Assembly (NCBI GenBank): GCA_030426665.1
Contig: JAUHYD010000017.1
Span: forward strand, 1 to 64,000
Source of the DNA: Bacteroidia bacterium
GTDB taxonomy: Bacteria; Bacteroidota; Bacteroidia; Chitinophagales; Chitinophagaceae
Reading direction: 5' to 3'
Length of the DNA: 64,000 nucleotides
The notes beneath the pieces are model-generated. The model ran no database searches. It was not told the DNA's origin and saw only the letters and a program-made list of their open reading frames with translations. Shown one piece after another: positions 19,275 through 29,803 of the stretch. How positions within the stretch are numbered: position 1 is the stretch's first letter; each line of letters starts with the position of its first letter. Made by a program: the position numbers and the translations under genes.

Positions 19275-20228
19275 CTACACTTCGTCATAGAATCCCATTT
19301 TAGAGAATTTTTCTATTCGTTGTTCGGTTCGCTGATCTGCTGGAATGTTTTTCAGTTCTTCTATAGTTTCAGTTAGGTACTTCTTTAAACTTTCAACCAT
19401 TTCTTCAGGGTTTGCATGCGCACCGCCAAATGGTTCAGGAATCACATCGTCAACAAGATTAAACTGGCTCATGTCTTTTGAGGTCAGTTTCAGTTGTTCA
19501 GCTGCATTTTCTTTGTAGTTCCAGCTTCTCCATAATATTGACGAGCAGGATTCCGGAGAAATAACCGAATACCAGGTATTTTCGAGCATTACAACCTTAT
19601 CGCCGATACCAATTCCCAAAGCTCCTCCCGAAGCGCCTTCTCCTATTATGATACAAATTATAGGCACCTTCAGGTTCACCATCTCAAACAGATTTCTCGC
19701 GATAGCTTCTGCTTGTCCACGTTCTTCTGCTTCTAAACCCGGGTAGGCACCGGGAGTGTCAATAAATGTAATGACGGGCCGGTTGAACTTTTCAGCCATT
19801 TTCATCAGCCGTAGTGCTTTACGATAACCTTCGGGGTTCGCCATTCCGAAATTACGTAGTTGTCGCATTTTGGTATTTACGCCCTTTTGCTGACCCATCA
19901 CCATTACCGGCTGCCCGTTAAGTTCTGCCATACCACCAACCATGGCTTTATCGTCTTTAAAATGACGATCTCCAAACAGTTCTGTAAAGTTGGTAAATAC
20001 CTGCTCTATGTAATGGAGTGTATATGGTCGCTCGGGATGCCGACTTAATTGAACCCTTTGCCAGGGTGTAAGGTTTTCGTATAACTCACCACGTGTTTTT
20101 TGAATGGTGGCTTCCAGCTCGCGTATGCTGTTGGTAACGTCTATCTTGCCTTTTGCTGATATGTCTTTCAGCTTATTCAGCTGTGTATATAAATCCTCAA
20201 CTGGTTTTTCAAAATCAAGAAACAACAT
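19275..20228 (-). CDS. accA: Acetyl-CoA carboxylase carboxyltransferase subunit alpha
   Basis: I choose the start at 20228 ([14 protein letters not shown]), the conserved AccA N-terminus, rather than an in-frame ATG 24 bases upstream. The product is 317 residues, the normal length. Typical segments are the N-terminal helix pair, [62 protein letters not shown] split across the crotonase-fold core, and [11 protein letters not shown], the oxyanion-hole region. With AccD it transfers carboxyl from biotin to acetyl-CoA to form malonyl-CoA. accD and the biotin subunits are not in the window, as is common in this phylum. Confidence 0.96.
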   Translation of the reverse strand: MLFLDFEKPVEDLYTQLNKLKDISAKGKIDVTNSIRELEATIQKTRGELYENLTPWQRVQLSRHPERPYTLHYIEQVFTNFTELFGDRHFKDDKAMVGGMAELNGQPVMVMGQQKGVNTKMRQLRNFGMANPEGYRKALRLMKMAEKFNRPVITFIDTPGAYPGLEAEERGQAEAIARNLFEMVNLKVPIICIIIGEGASGGALGIGIGDKVVMLENTWYSVISPESCSSILWRSWNYKENAAEQLKLTSKDMSQFNLVDDVIPEPFGGAHANPEEMVESLKKYLTETIEELKNIPADQRTEQRIEKFSKMGFYDEV

Positions 20229-20501
20229 ATGATATCGTTTTTGGGAGTACAAATGTAGCGGTTTACCGACACAATTTCGAAATTTGCCCGAAGACAGCGG
20301 AAATGAAAAGCGTTATAGCCCCGCCGAGTGTACTGGCATTGAAAAAAAGGGTATCAGGCGACCCCGACCCTATGCATATTTCAAGAAGTTATGTTGAGCG
20401 TTAAAACCTGACAATGCGTATGTCAATACGTTAGTTTACATGCCTGGCAAATACATTTTCTAAGAAGATAGAAAATCACTTTTTTGTTACCTTAGCATCT
20501 A

Positions 20502-20765
20502 ATGGATTCGGGTTCTCAAGATATTGCACTCACCGTAAATAACCCTGTTCCTTTTAGGGGGAAAATTGCATGCCATATTGAATTTCCGAAAAATGTTATC
20601 CCACAATTAGGTAGCTCACTTTATGGAGAAGACGGTACAAAGTTTGAAATATATGCTGTCGGTTGGCCTAAACGACCGGATGATTGGGTTTGGGGTTGTA
20701 TGTTATCGGGAGAATTAGAGAACATTAGAGATGGCTGTAAATTGTACTTAAAAATTTCAAACTGA
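20502..20765 (+). CDS. Small hypothetical protein (87 aa)
   Basis: The 87-residue product has no signal peptide or TM segment. It reads as a compact beta-rich domain: GKIACHIEFPKNVIP, GTKFEIYAVGWP, DDWVWGCMLSGE and CKLYLKIS. Two Cys and several Trp suggest a folded core. I do not recognise the family. It lies alone between accA (divergent) and a four-TM protein. Codon use and strand composition look like the neighbours, which supports a real gene, but the evidence is modest. Confidence 0.5.
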   Translation: MDSGSQDIALTVNNPVPFRGKIACHIEFPKNVIPQLGSSLYGEDGTKFEIYAVGWPKRPDDWVWGCMLSGELENIRDGCKLYLKISN

Positions 20766-20867
20766 GACATTACCCCGATAGGGATAATAGTATTTTCAAT
20801 ACCCGGAGCCAAGTAGGGTGATAGGCATGGGTTAAATGCCCATTTTTACTTTCAGCCGTTAAATCGG

Positions 20868-20875
20868 TAACTTTG
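20868..20875 (+). promoter_or_regulatory. -7 box TAACTTTG before the four-TM protein
   Basis: An exact TAnnTTTG match lies 16 bases before the ATG at 20892. A clear -33 TTTG is not seen at the usual distance. Confidence 0.35.
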
Positions 20876-20891
20876 AATTCGCAGTCAACAT

Positions 20892-21314
20892 ATGAATTGG
20901 AAACTTATTTTATTGTTGTCCCTCACCGGAATTGGTATCGGTTTCATTACGGTGTATTTCTTACCGGCTAGATACGAATCCTTTGTATCTGCACCTGTTT
21001 TTTTGTTGTGTACTTATTTGATTGTCAAGTATGCAAAAACATGGTTCTTCTTACATGGTTTGATATTAGGCTTCTTAAATACGCTTCTTGCCACAATAGT
21101 ACGTATTGTGCTATCAGACACATACTTATCAAACCATCCGCAGGATGCACTTCAATATGCAAAAATGAGTGAAGAGTCAGGTGCCACGGTTAATCAGGCA
21201 ATGTTGTTGATAGGTCTGTTTATCGCAGTTATTTCCGGTATCACTATGGCTCTACTGGCACTGGCAGGTGGCAAAATGCTTAAAACATACAATGAGCGAG
21301 GAAAGGGTTATTAG
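20892..21314 (+). CDS. Four-TM integral membrane protein of unknown function
   Basis: The 140-residue protein has four predicted membrane helices (about 4-24, 30-47, 51-75 and 101-127) and a periplasmic or cytoplasmic loop between the third and fourth that is rich in polar residues (NHPQDALQYAKMSEESG). Similar short four-helix proteins of the DUF4199 type occur widely in Bacteroidota, and this may be one. No catalytic residues are visible. It precedes the KorA-like gene by 206 bp on the same strand, so a functional link is not implied. Confidence 0.65.
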   Translation: MNWKLILLLSLTGIGIGFITVYFLPARYESFVSAPVFLLCTYLIVKYAKTWFFLHGLILGFLNTLLATIVRIVLSDTYLSNHPQDALQYAKMSEESGATVNQAMLLIGLFIAVISGITMALLALAGGKMLKTYNERGKGY

Positions 21315-21520
21315 GACCTGCCCTTCCGGTCGACACCATCTGTGCGTTTATTTCGTATGACGTATTTCTTATTGCCGATTTTTTTTCATAATATTACTTA
21401 GCGGAATTTGTGATTATTATATGTGAAATGCATGCCTGTGTAATCGTTATTGTGCCTGTGAGAAAGGCTGATGTGTAGTCCGCCCTTTTACATTGTTCAC
21501 CTTGTTAATCGGTAACGGTT

Positions 21521-23335
21521 ATGTCTTACAGTAATAGTAAAGTAAATGACTTTGTAGTCAGGTTTGCAAATGTAAACGGTACTGGTTCGGCAAGTGCCAA
21601 CTTCCTTTTTACCAAGTCGATATTCAGGATGGGTGTACCTGTGACACCAAAGAACATATTTCCTTCTAACATACAGGGTTTACCTACATGGTATGAAGTG
21701 CGAATTAGTGAACAGGGATACTTAGGTCGTCGTGAGGGTATTGACCTGCTTGTCGCAATGAATCCGCAAAGCATGGAGAAAGACGTTGCCTCGGTAAGAA
21801 GTGGTGGTTACTTTCTGTATGACAGTACAAAGATGTTGCACTCCCACTATATCAGGGACGATGTTAATTATATTGGCATTCCGCTCATGGAAATGTGCAA
21901 CAAGGAGTATACCGACCCGAGACATCGCCAGCTATTTAAGAACATTATTTATGTCGGAGCTTTGTCCGCATTGTTTGGTATCGAATTCGAAGTACTCGAA
22001 CAACTCATAGCAGAGCAGTTCCCGGGGAAGGCAAAGCTTATTCCTCCGAATATCAAGGCTTTAAAAATGGGTGTCGATTATGTGAAGGGACATTTTAAAT
22101 TCCCATTAGACATTCGTGTAGAACGGCGCGACCTGATTGGCGATTCGATAATGATAGAAGGCAATGCTGCATGCGGCTTGGGTGCAGTATATGCCGGTGC
22201 AACCGTGGCCGCCTGGTATCCTATTACTCCCTCAACTTCGGTGGTTGAAGCATTCGGGAAATATGCAGATACTTATCGCGTTGACAAAGAAACAGGGAAA
22301 AGAAATGTAGCTATTGTACAGGCCGAAGATGAATTGGCGGCTATTGGTATGGTAATCGGAGCCGGTTGGAACGGAGCTCGTTCTTTCACGGCTACAAGTG
22401 GACCGGGAGTATCGCTGATGAATGAGTTTCTTGGTTTGGGATATTTTGCGGAAATACCTGCAGTACTTATCGATGTGCAACGTACAGGACCTTCAACGGG
22501 AATGCCTACTCGCACACAACAAAGCGATGTCATGGAAGCTGCTTACGCTTCTCACGGCGATACAAAGCATGTTCTGTTATTTCCAGCTACCCCTAAGGAG
22601 TGTTTTGAGATGACAGCAGATGCCTTTGACCTTGCCGAACAACTACAGACACCGGTTATTGTAATGACTGATCTCGATTTGGGGATGAATGACCACGTTT
22701 CTCCACCTCTGGTGTGGGACGATAGTCGTGAGTACAAGAGAGGTAAGGTACTAACTGCCGAAGATTTGGAGGAAATTCAACGATTTGGGCGGTACCTGGA
22801 TGTTGACGATGATGGCATCACCTATCGTACATACCCGGCAACACACCCGACAAAGGGGGCATTTTTTACTCGTGGAACATCTCGTGATGAATATGCTGCT
22901 TATACCGAGGACGGTGGCGCATATAAACGAAATATGGACCGCCTGATAAAAAAGTGGAACACTGCAAAGGACTATGTACCTGCGCCGCAGCTGTATCAGC
23001 AGGCATCTTACAATAGTAACGGTATTATCTTTTACGGAACGTCGCAATACGCTGCCGAAGAGGCAATGGACTTGCTGAAGAAAGATGGCATAGAATTAGA
23101 CGCATTACGAATAAAGTCATTTCCTTTCAATCGTCAGGTTGACGAATTTATACAGGGGCACGAATGCGTTTTCATTATAGATCAGAACCGGGATGCGCAG
23201 ATGCGTAGCTTGTTGATGATTGAGTTGAATGCCAATCCGGGGAAGCTTGTTTCTATTTTGAACTATGACGGGATGCCCATTACGGCAGACAACATAATTA
23301 AACAGGTAAGCAACAAGCTGATGTCAGCTGTATAA
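21521..23335 (+). CDS. 2-oxoacid:ferredoxin oxidoreductase, fused gamma-alpha subunit (KorA type)
   Basis: The 604-residue protein joins a gamma domain (about 1-190; VVRFANVNGTGSASAN, YEVRISEQGYLGRR) to an alpha/pyrimidine-binding domain. The latter has GNAACGLGAVYAGATVAAWYPITPSTSV, AEDELAAIGMVIGAGWNGARSFTATSGPG and IDVQRTGPSTGMPTRTQQ, and closes with a transketolase C-terminal-like domain (YGTSQYAAEEAMDLL). This is the arrangement of 2-oxoglutarate (KorA) type enzymes, which oxidise 2-oxoacids to acyl-CoA and reduce ferredoxin. The beta subunit carrying TPP and a [4Fe-4S] cluster normally follows directly; here the next gene is a convergent glycosyltransferase starting 3 bases away. Substrate (2-oxoglutarate or another 2-oxoacid) is not certain. 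Confidence 0.9.
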   Translation: MSYSNSKVNDFVVRFANVNGTGSASANFLFTKSIFRMGVPVTPKNIFPSNIQGLPTWYEVRISEQGYLGRREGIDLLVAMNPQSMEKDVASVRSGGYFLYDSTKMLHSHYIRDDVNYIGIPLMEMCNKEYTDPRHRQLFKNIIYVGALSALFGIEFEVLEQLIAEQFPGKAKLIPPNIKALKMGVDYVKGHFKFPLDIRVERRDLIGDSIMIEGNAACGLGAVYAGATVAAWYPITPSTSVVEAFGKYADTYRVDKETGKRNVAIVQAEDELAAIGMVIGAGWNGARSFTATSGPGVSLMNEFLGLGYFAEIPAVLIDVQRTGPSTGMPTRTQQSDVMEAAYASHGDTKHVLLFPATPKECFEMTADAFDLAEQLQTPVIVMTDLDLGMNDHVSPPLVWDDSREYKRGKVLTAEDLEEIQRFGRYLDVDDDGITYRTYPATHPTKGAFFTRGTSRDEYAAYTEDGGAYKRNMDRLIKKWNTAKDYVPAPQLYQQASYNSNGIIFYGTSQYAAEEAMDLLKKDGIELDALRIKSFPFNRQVDEFIQGHECVFIIDQNRDAQMRSLLMIELNANPGKLVSILNYDGMPITADNIIKQVSNKLMSAV

Positions 23336-23337
23336 TT

Positions 23338-24351
23338 TTATTTTAGCAACATTGATATCAAGTCCTGTATATGACTGGTTGTTACTACGCTGGGCATAGG
23401 CAGCGTTTCATCCGTCATCGCTTTTATAACAGCATCGCCTATGGATGCCGGCTTGGTTTGGTCAAACGTAAGGCTCGGGGTTATGACGTCATGAACATAC
23501 GGCATTTCAGATGCAAGAATTTTCATTCCACTTTCAGCGGCTTCAATTAAGGGCAAACCGAAACTTTCCATAAAGGATGGAAAAATGAGGTAAGGACAGT
23601 TGAAGTAAAGCTCTCTCGGGTCCAGATAAGAATGATTAACGATGTCTGCTCCTTTTTTATTTAGCTCCTTTACGCGCTCCAAAAATACTGGTGCTGTATC
23701 ATCAATGGTGACATGTAACTTAGGGGTATAGCCTTTTGCCAGCAAATACTCCCATGCATCAAGCAGACCCGGATAATTTTTTTGTGGTGTCGGGTTGCTG
23801 ATGAAAACGAATTCATTTTTGCGTCGCTCCGAAAATGGTAAACCTCCCATGTGGTATTTGGCTGTGTCATAGAATGGCAAAATCATACATTCCGCCTCTT
23901 TCTTAAGCCCGAGTTCCACAAGCCCCTGCATCATATGTGGCGTCTGCACGAGGTAGTAGTCTGTGTTATCGTTGTTTTGTTTTACATAGAGGTACTTAAT
24001 GTACTGTGTCCAGAACATTTTCTTAAACTTCTGTCCGGGTGCTTCCAGTAATTTTTTATTGTGAAAGTAAGTGTACACCGGTGCTTTAAGCTTCACCGGT
24101 GGAGGGGTATTTGCAAAACATAAAACAGCACGGTAGCTGTGCTTGTGTTTTTTATAAAACTTTTTGCGGTCGCTTAGCTTGTTCGGAATTACGATAAAAT
24201 TATCTGTAAGAGTTTTCGGACGATCCAATCTTGGGTCCAGAAGAAAGAAGAATTCATCTTTTCTGGGGTGCTCCATTATGGTTTCTATAAGGTGCTTAAA
24301 CAATACAGCACCACCACCCTTATTCACAAAAAGTCCGTCAAGTAATACCAT
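23338..24351 (-). CDS. GT4-type glycosyltransferase
   Basis: The 337-residue protein has the GT-B layout: an N-terminal half starting VLLDGLFVNKGGGAVLFKHL and a C-terminal nucleotide-sugar domain with FVFISNPTPQKNYPGLLDAW, LDPRELYFNCPYLIFPSFMESFGLPLIEAAE split into its acceptor loop and the EX7E-type catalytic region, and SEMPYVHDVI. It transfers a sugar to a surface glycan or lipid; donor and acceptor are unknown. It is the second gene of a pair, 5 bp after another GT4 gene, and its stop almost touches that of the convergent korA-like gene. Confidence 0.88.
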   Translation of the reverse strand: MVLLDGLFVNKGGGAVLFKHLIETIMEHPRKDEFFFLLDPRLDRPKTLTDNFIVIPNKLSDRKKFYKKHKHSYRAVLCFANTPPPVKLKAPVYTYFHNKKLLEAPGQKFKKMFWTQYIKYLYVKQNNDNTDYYLVQTPHMMQGLVELGLKKEAECMILPFYDTAKYHMGGLPFSERRKNEFVFISNPTPQKNYPGLLDAWEYLLAKGYTPKLHVTIDDTAPVFLERVKELNKKGADIVNHSYLDPRELYFNCPYLIFPSFMESFGLPLIEAAESGMKILASEMPYVHDVITPSLTFDQTKPASIGDAVIKAMTDETLPMPSVVTTSHIQDLISMLLK

Positions 24352-24356
24352 TTCGT

Positions 24357-25463
24357 TTAATTTATTTCCCAGGGAATTCCCGGCTTACTTTGTTTACTGT
24401 AAATATTGTCAATTATTCGGAAAAAGTACTGCGCACCTGCATCTGCACTAATGCCGGCATTTGCCCAGGTTGTAATCTCGTCAGGTGTTTCGAACGTTTT
24501 TATATCGAACATTTTCTGAATACTATTAGCACAATCATTTTCCTTGCTCCAGTCAAAGACGATGCCATTAAAACCTTCTTTGATAACTCTGCTGGCACCA
24601 CAGATGCTGCTGCATATCACTTTTAGTCCGTTCAGGAGCCCTTCGCTAACTATTACACCCCATCCGTCTTTTCCAGCACTTGGAAGTACTACCCAGTTGT
24701 ATAAAGCATATTTCTTTATTAGTTCTTCGTGCTTCAGAAACGGATATATTCTTATTCTGTCAGCACAGTCACTTTCGGCAATAATCGTTTTTATTCTGGC
24801 TTCGTCACTTCCGGTTCCGTACAAGTCAAAGGTGTAGTTGGTATTTTTTTGTGCAGCAAGGGTAGACACAAATCGCAATATACCCTTAGCCGGTTCCAGC
24901 CTGCCGGCATAAATTAGTCGTATCGATGTATCTCTCTCTTTTACCCTTTCCTCTGTTTTTACACTCACAAAATATGCCCAGGGAAATACAATTTCCGGAT
25001 TATAACCCAGGCGGCTATACTGCTGTACCCCCTGCTCGCCGATAGCTAGAACAAATTGAATATAGCGTGCATATTGCATTTGATAAAACTTGTACTTAAT
25101 GGTTCTCAGAAAACCCTTGATACCTGCACTGTTGTATGGCTCTGTCATAATGCCGATACGGCAACCGGCATTGATACACTCATCGAAGGCAAAGGAAAGC
25201 ATGCTGCCTACCTTTATTCCGCCTATTATGTTGATGGCATCTTTATGAAGCGCGATAAGCCGCTTTATGTCGTCATGTGATGGCGATTGAACAATTGTTA
25301 CATTGTCTATTTTGGGAACCTCCCATCCCATGTCCTTGCGATAGGCGGTAATGTCTTCTGCTACTACCAGAATAACCCTTCCTTCGGGATTGCCTTTGGC
25401 AACAGCCTCTAAAAAAGTTTTTTGATGTATACTAATTATGCCTTGCCAGAAAATGAACGTCAT
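24357..25463 (-). CDS. GT4-type glycosyltransferase
   Basis: The 368-residue protein is GT-B fold, with RLIYAGRLEPAKGILRFV marking the start of the donor-binding half and LPSAGKDGWGVIVSEGL giving the conserved E of the EX7E region. FGxD-like loops are replaced by YGTGSDEARIKTII. It is probably a cytoplasmic or membrane-associated enzyme acting in surface polysaccharide synthesis together with the next gene (5 bp downstream, same strand). No other polysaccharide genes are adjacent, so the pathway cannot be named. Confidence 0.87.
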   Translation of the reverse strand: MTFIFWQGIISIHQKTFLEAVAKGNPEGRVILVVAEDITAYRKDMGWEVPKIDNVTIVQSPSHDDIKRLIALHKDAINIIGGIKVGSMLSFAFDECINAGCRIGIMTEPYNSAGIKGFLRTIKYKFYQMQYARYIQFVLAIGEQGVQQYSRLGYNPEIVFPWAYFVSVKTEERVKERDTSIRLIYAGRLEPAKGILRFVSTLAAQKNTNYTFDLYGTGSDEARIKTIIAESDCADRIRIYPFLKHEELIKKYALYNWVVLPSAGKDGWGVIVSEGLLNGLKVICSSICGASRVIKEGFNGIVFDWSKENDCANSIQKMFDIKTFETPDEITTWANAGISADAGAQYFFRIIDNIYSKQSKPGIPWEIN

Positions 25464-25553
25464 ATATATTAATGCATCTCAAAGGTAAAGCGCACGTTCA
25501 CAAATGTCAAACGTAACTTGTACTTTTATATGAGGGGGTAAATATTCAATTTT

Positions 25554-27455
25554 ATGGACTATCGGATAACGTCTTATGACGATTACAGAAAAAAGTATGA
25601 TGAGAGTGTCAATAATCCTGAAGGTTTTTGGGCCGATGTCGCATCTTCGTTCTTTTGGCGAAAGAAGTGGGATAGTGTATTGGAATGGGATTTTATAAAA
25701 CCCGAAGTGAAGTGGTTTGTCAATGGAAAGCTCAACATTACCGAGAATTGCCTTGACCGCCACCTTGAAGGGAATGGCGATAAGCCTGCGATAATATGGG
25801 AGCCGAACAGCAAAGATGAAGCAAATCGGGTTATTAGTTATCGTGAGCTACATCGCGACGTCTGCAAATTTGCGGCTGTTCTGCGAAGCAACGGCGTAAA
25901 GAAGGGAGATAGAGTCTGCATTTACATGGGGATGGTACCGGAACTGGCAATAGCTATGCTGGCATGTGCAAGAATAGGAGCCATACATTCAATAATTTTT
26001 GGGGGATTCAGTGCAAGGAGTATCTCGGACAGGTTAATCGATGCCGGCGCCGCCTACATGATTACTTGCGACGGTGCATTTCGTGGAGGTAAAACTATTC
26101 CGCTGAAAGATACTGTCGACGATGCCTTAGCTAATAGCCCCGGTGTAGAAAAGGTCATTGTTTTTCAGCGCACACACAATCCCGTGAGTATGATAAAGGG
26201 TAGAGATGTATGGTGGCATGAAGAAATGACGAAGGTGGATGAAGCTGAGCTATTACCTGCAGAAGAGATGGACGCTGAGGATCCCTTGTTTATTCTGTAT
26301 ACTTCGGGTTCTACAGGCAAGCCAAAGGGCGTAGTTCATACTACAGGGGGGTACATGGTCTATGCGACTTATAGCTTTGTGAATGTTTTTCAGGTGAAAC
26401 AAGACGATGTGCATTTTTGCACCGCAGACATTGGTTGGATAACCGGACATAGCTACATTGTCTATGGAGTGCTTTGTGCCGGGTGCACTTCCGTAATGTT
26501 CGAAGGTATACCTACCTATCCCGATGCAGGTCGGTTTTGGGAGATAGCAGACAGGTACAAGGTGAATGTTTTTTATACTGCCCCGACTGCGATTCGTAGC
26601 CTGATGGCTTATGGGAGTCAGCCAATTGAAGGAAAGAATTTGGATAGTCTTCGGGTATTGGGAACTGTTGGGGAACCTATCAATGAAGAGGCGTGGCACT
26701 GGTATGACGAGCATGTGGGTAAGAAACGTTGCCCGATCGTAGATACCTGGTGGCAGACCGAGACCGGAGGCATCATGATTTCTAATCTGGCAGGTATTAC
26801 CCCTGCCAAACCCGGATTTGCAACACTACCATTGCCGGGCATACAGCCGGTGTTGATGGATGAGCAGGGTAATGTGCTGGAGGGTAATGAGGTTAGTGGT
26901 AACCTGTGTATCCGTTTCCCATGGCCTTCGATAATCAGAACAACTTATGGCGATCATGAGCGTTGCCGGCTCAATTATTTTGCAGCTTATGAGGGGATGT
27001 ATTTTACCGGAGATGGATGCTATCGGGATAAAGACGGAATGTATAGAATTACGGGTAGGGTAGATGATGTGCTTAACGTAAGTGGTCACAGAATTGGGAC
27101 GGCGGAAGTGGAAAATGCTATCAATATGCATACGGGTGTGCTTGAAAGTGCTGTGGTAGGGGTCCCGCACGACCTTAAAGGGCAGGGCATATACGCCTAT
27201 GTAATTATGGATGTAATGCCTGACGATGACGCACATACGGCAGCAGACATTTTACAAACCGTTACACGAATAATAGGGCCTATAGCCAGGCCGGATAAAG
27301 TCCAGTTTGTAAAAGGCTTACCAAAAACAAGGAGTGGTAAAATAATGCGACGTATCCTACGCAAAATTGCCGAGGGAGAAACCAGACAGCTGGGAGATAC
27401 ATCTACGTTGTTGGACCCGGATATTGTTACACTCATTGCAGCCGGAAAGAAATAA
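25554..27455 (+). CDS. acsA: Acetate-CoA ligase (acetyl-CoA synthetase)
   Basis: The 633-residue protein is an ANL-superfamily enzyme of normal Acs length. Motifs are YTSGSTGKPKGVVH (P-loop), DIGWITGHSYIVYG (Acs-specific), DTWWQTETGG (acetate pocket with Trp), YFTGDGCYRDKDGMYRITGR around the hinge Asp, and PKTRSGKIMRR with the Lys that is acetylated in Acs enzymes. It activates acetate to acetyl-AMP and then acetyl-CoA, feeding the TCA cycle and fatty acid synthesis (accA is nearby). It is monocistronic, diverges from the GT pair and ends at a shared terminator with groEL. Confidence 0.95.
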   Translation: MDYRITSYDDYRKKYDESVNNPEGFWADVASSFFWRKKWDSVLEWDFIKPEVKWFVNGKLNITENCLDRHLEGNGDKPAIIWEPNSKDEANRVISYRELHRDVCKFAAVLRSNGVKKGDRVCIYMGMVPELAIAMLACARIGAIHSIIFGGFSARSISDRLIDAGAAYMITCDGAFRGGKTIPLKDTVDDALANSPGVEKVIVFQRTHNPVSMIKGRDVWWHEEMTKVDEAELLPAEEMDAEDPLFILYTSGSTGKPKGVVHTTGGYMVYATYSFVNVFQVKQDDVHFCTADIGWITGHSYIVYGVLCAGCTSVMFEGIPTYPDAGRFWEIADRYKVNVFYTAPTAIRSLMAYGSQPIEGKNLDSLRVLGTVGEPINEEAWHWYDEHVGKKRCPIVDTWWQTETGGIMISNLAGITPAKPGFATLPLPGIQPVLMDEQGNVLEGNEVSGNLCIRFPWPSIIRTTYGDHERCRLNYFAAYEGMYFTGDGCYRDKDGMYRITGRVDDVLNVSGHRIGTAEVENAINMHTGVLESAVVGVPHDLKGQGIYAYVIMDVMPDDDAHTAADILQTVTRIIGPIARPDKVQFVKGLPKTRSGKIMRRILRKIAEGETRQLGDTSTLLDPDIVTLIAAGKK

Positions 27456-27472
27456 ATCTGAATGATTGACAT

Positions 27473-27508
27473 GCAAAAGCCCCGACAACCATTTGCCGGG
27501 GCCTTTGC
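27473..27508. terminator. Bidirectional terminator between acsA and groEL
   Basis: GCAAAAGCCCCG at 27473-27484 pairs with CGGGGCCTTTGC at 27497-27508 with one A/C mismatch and a 12-base loop. It lies 17 bases after the acsA stop and 23 bases beyond the groEL stop on the other strand, so it may serve both. Confidence 0.65.
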
Positions 27509-27531
27509 TATATTTATCGTCTTGCGAAATA

Positions 27532-29214
<1,683 letters not shown>

Positions 29215-29259
29215 CTATTGTTTGTTTTTGTATTGATTTTTATTGTCGTTCGACGTAAA

Positions 29260-29541
29260 TTATATAACACCAAGTATGTCGCTTTCACGCATAATCAGGT
29301 AGTCATTTCCTTCCAATGTTACTTCTGTGCCGGCATATTTGCTGTACAATACAGTATCGCCTGCTTTTACCGTCATTGGTTCGTCTTTTTTACCTGGTCC
29401 TGCAGCTACTACCACTCCGCGTTGTGGCTTTTCTTTTGCGGTATCCGGGATAATGATTCCACCGGCTGTCTTCTCTTCAGCTGCAGCAGGTTTTACGATT
29501 ACCCTGTCATGCAGCGGCGTGATTTTTACATTTGTTGACAT
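29260..29541 (-). CDS. groES: Co-chaperonin GroES
   Basis: I place the start at 29541 ([18 protein letters not shown]), giving 93 residues, the normal size; longer in-frame starts add a basic tail not seen in the family. The mobile loop region ([21 protein letters not shown]) and the roof segment ([22 protein letters not shown]) are intact. The heptameric lid binds GroEL and closes the cage. The upstream 200 bases carry an unusual set of repeated motifs described separately; there is no CIRCE element. Confidence 0.97.
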   Translation of the reverse strand: MSTNVKITPLHDRVIVKPAAAEEKTAGGIIIPDTAKEKPQRGVVVAAGPGKKDEPMTVKAGDTVLYSKYAGTEVTLEGNDYLIMRESDILGVI

Positions 29542-29588
29542 AGTCTGTAAATTTTTATGTTTTAACTGTTTGGTTTGCCTTCTTTCCA

Positions 29589-29723
29589 TCATATTTTATG
29601 CCACAGCACCAAAACGTCTTTTTTCGGCATTTTTTGGCAGAAATTAGACATACTCGTATGTCTTTTGTGTAATTTTTGGCAGACTATGCAGTTTTTTAGA
29701 GATGTTGTGGCACATTTTGACAG
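29589..29723 (-). promoter_or_regulatory. groES upstream region with phased TGnCAAAA motifs, a palindrome and a sigma-54-like element
   Basis: Read on the minus strand toward groES there are CTGTCAAAATGTGCCAC (29723-29707), TCTGCCAAAAATTACAC (29683-29667), an 18-base palindrome AGACATACGAGTATGTCT (29663-29646), CTGCCAAAAAATGCCG (29640-29625) and TGGCATAAAATATGA (29603-29589). The three CTGnCAAAA words start at 29723, 29682 and 29640, so they are 41 and 42 bases apart, close to four helical turns. The last element has GG and GA separated by 10 bases, near the sigma-54 GG-N10-GC rule. Confidence 0.45.
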
Positions 29724-29749
29724 GTCAGCTATTGTAGTATTAAGCCCAA

Positions 29750-29773
29750 AACGCCCCCGTTTCCGGAGGCGTT
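29750..29773 (-). terminator. Terminator hairpin after the DUF4402 gene
   Basis: AACGCCCCCG at 29750-29759 pairs with CGGAGGCGTT at 29764-29773 with one C/A mismatch and a 4-base loop. It is 30 bases beyond the DUF4402 stop on the minus strand and is followed there by TTTTGGG. Confidence 0.6.
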
Positions 29774-29803
29774 AAGTATTAATCGTTTGTTGAGGGGTAA
29801 TAA

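Noticed and set aside
20302-20404. 33-residue ORF upstream of the 87-residue protein
   Set aside because: No conserved features, no promoter, and composition typical of chance; too short to support.
20409-20425. TGACA-N7-TGTCA inverted repeat as another heat-shock motif
   Set aside because: Five-base arms are expected by chance and no chaperone gene is adjacent.
29542-29803. CIRCE element (HrcA operator) for groESL
   Set aside because: No TTAGCACTC-N9-GAGTGCTAA or near match is present; the palindrome at 29646-29663 is unrelated in sequence.
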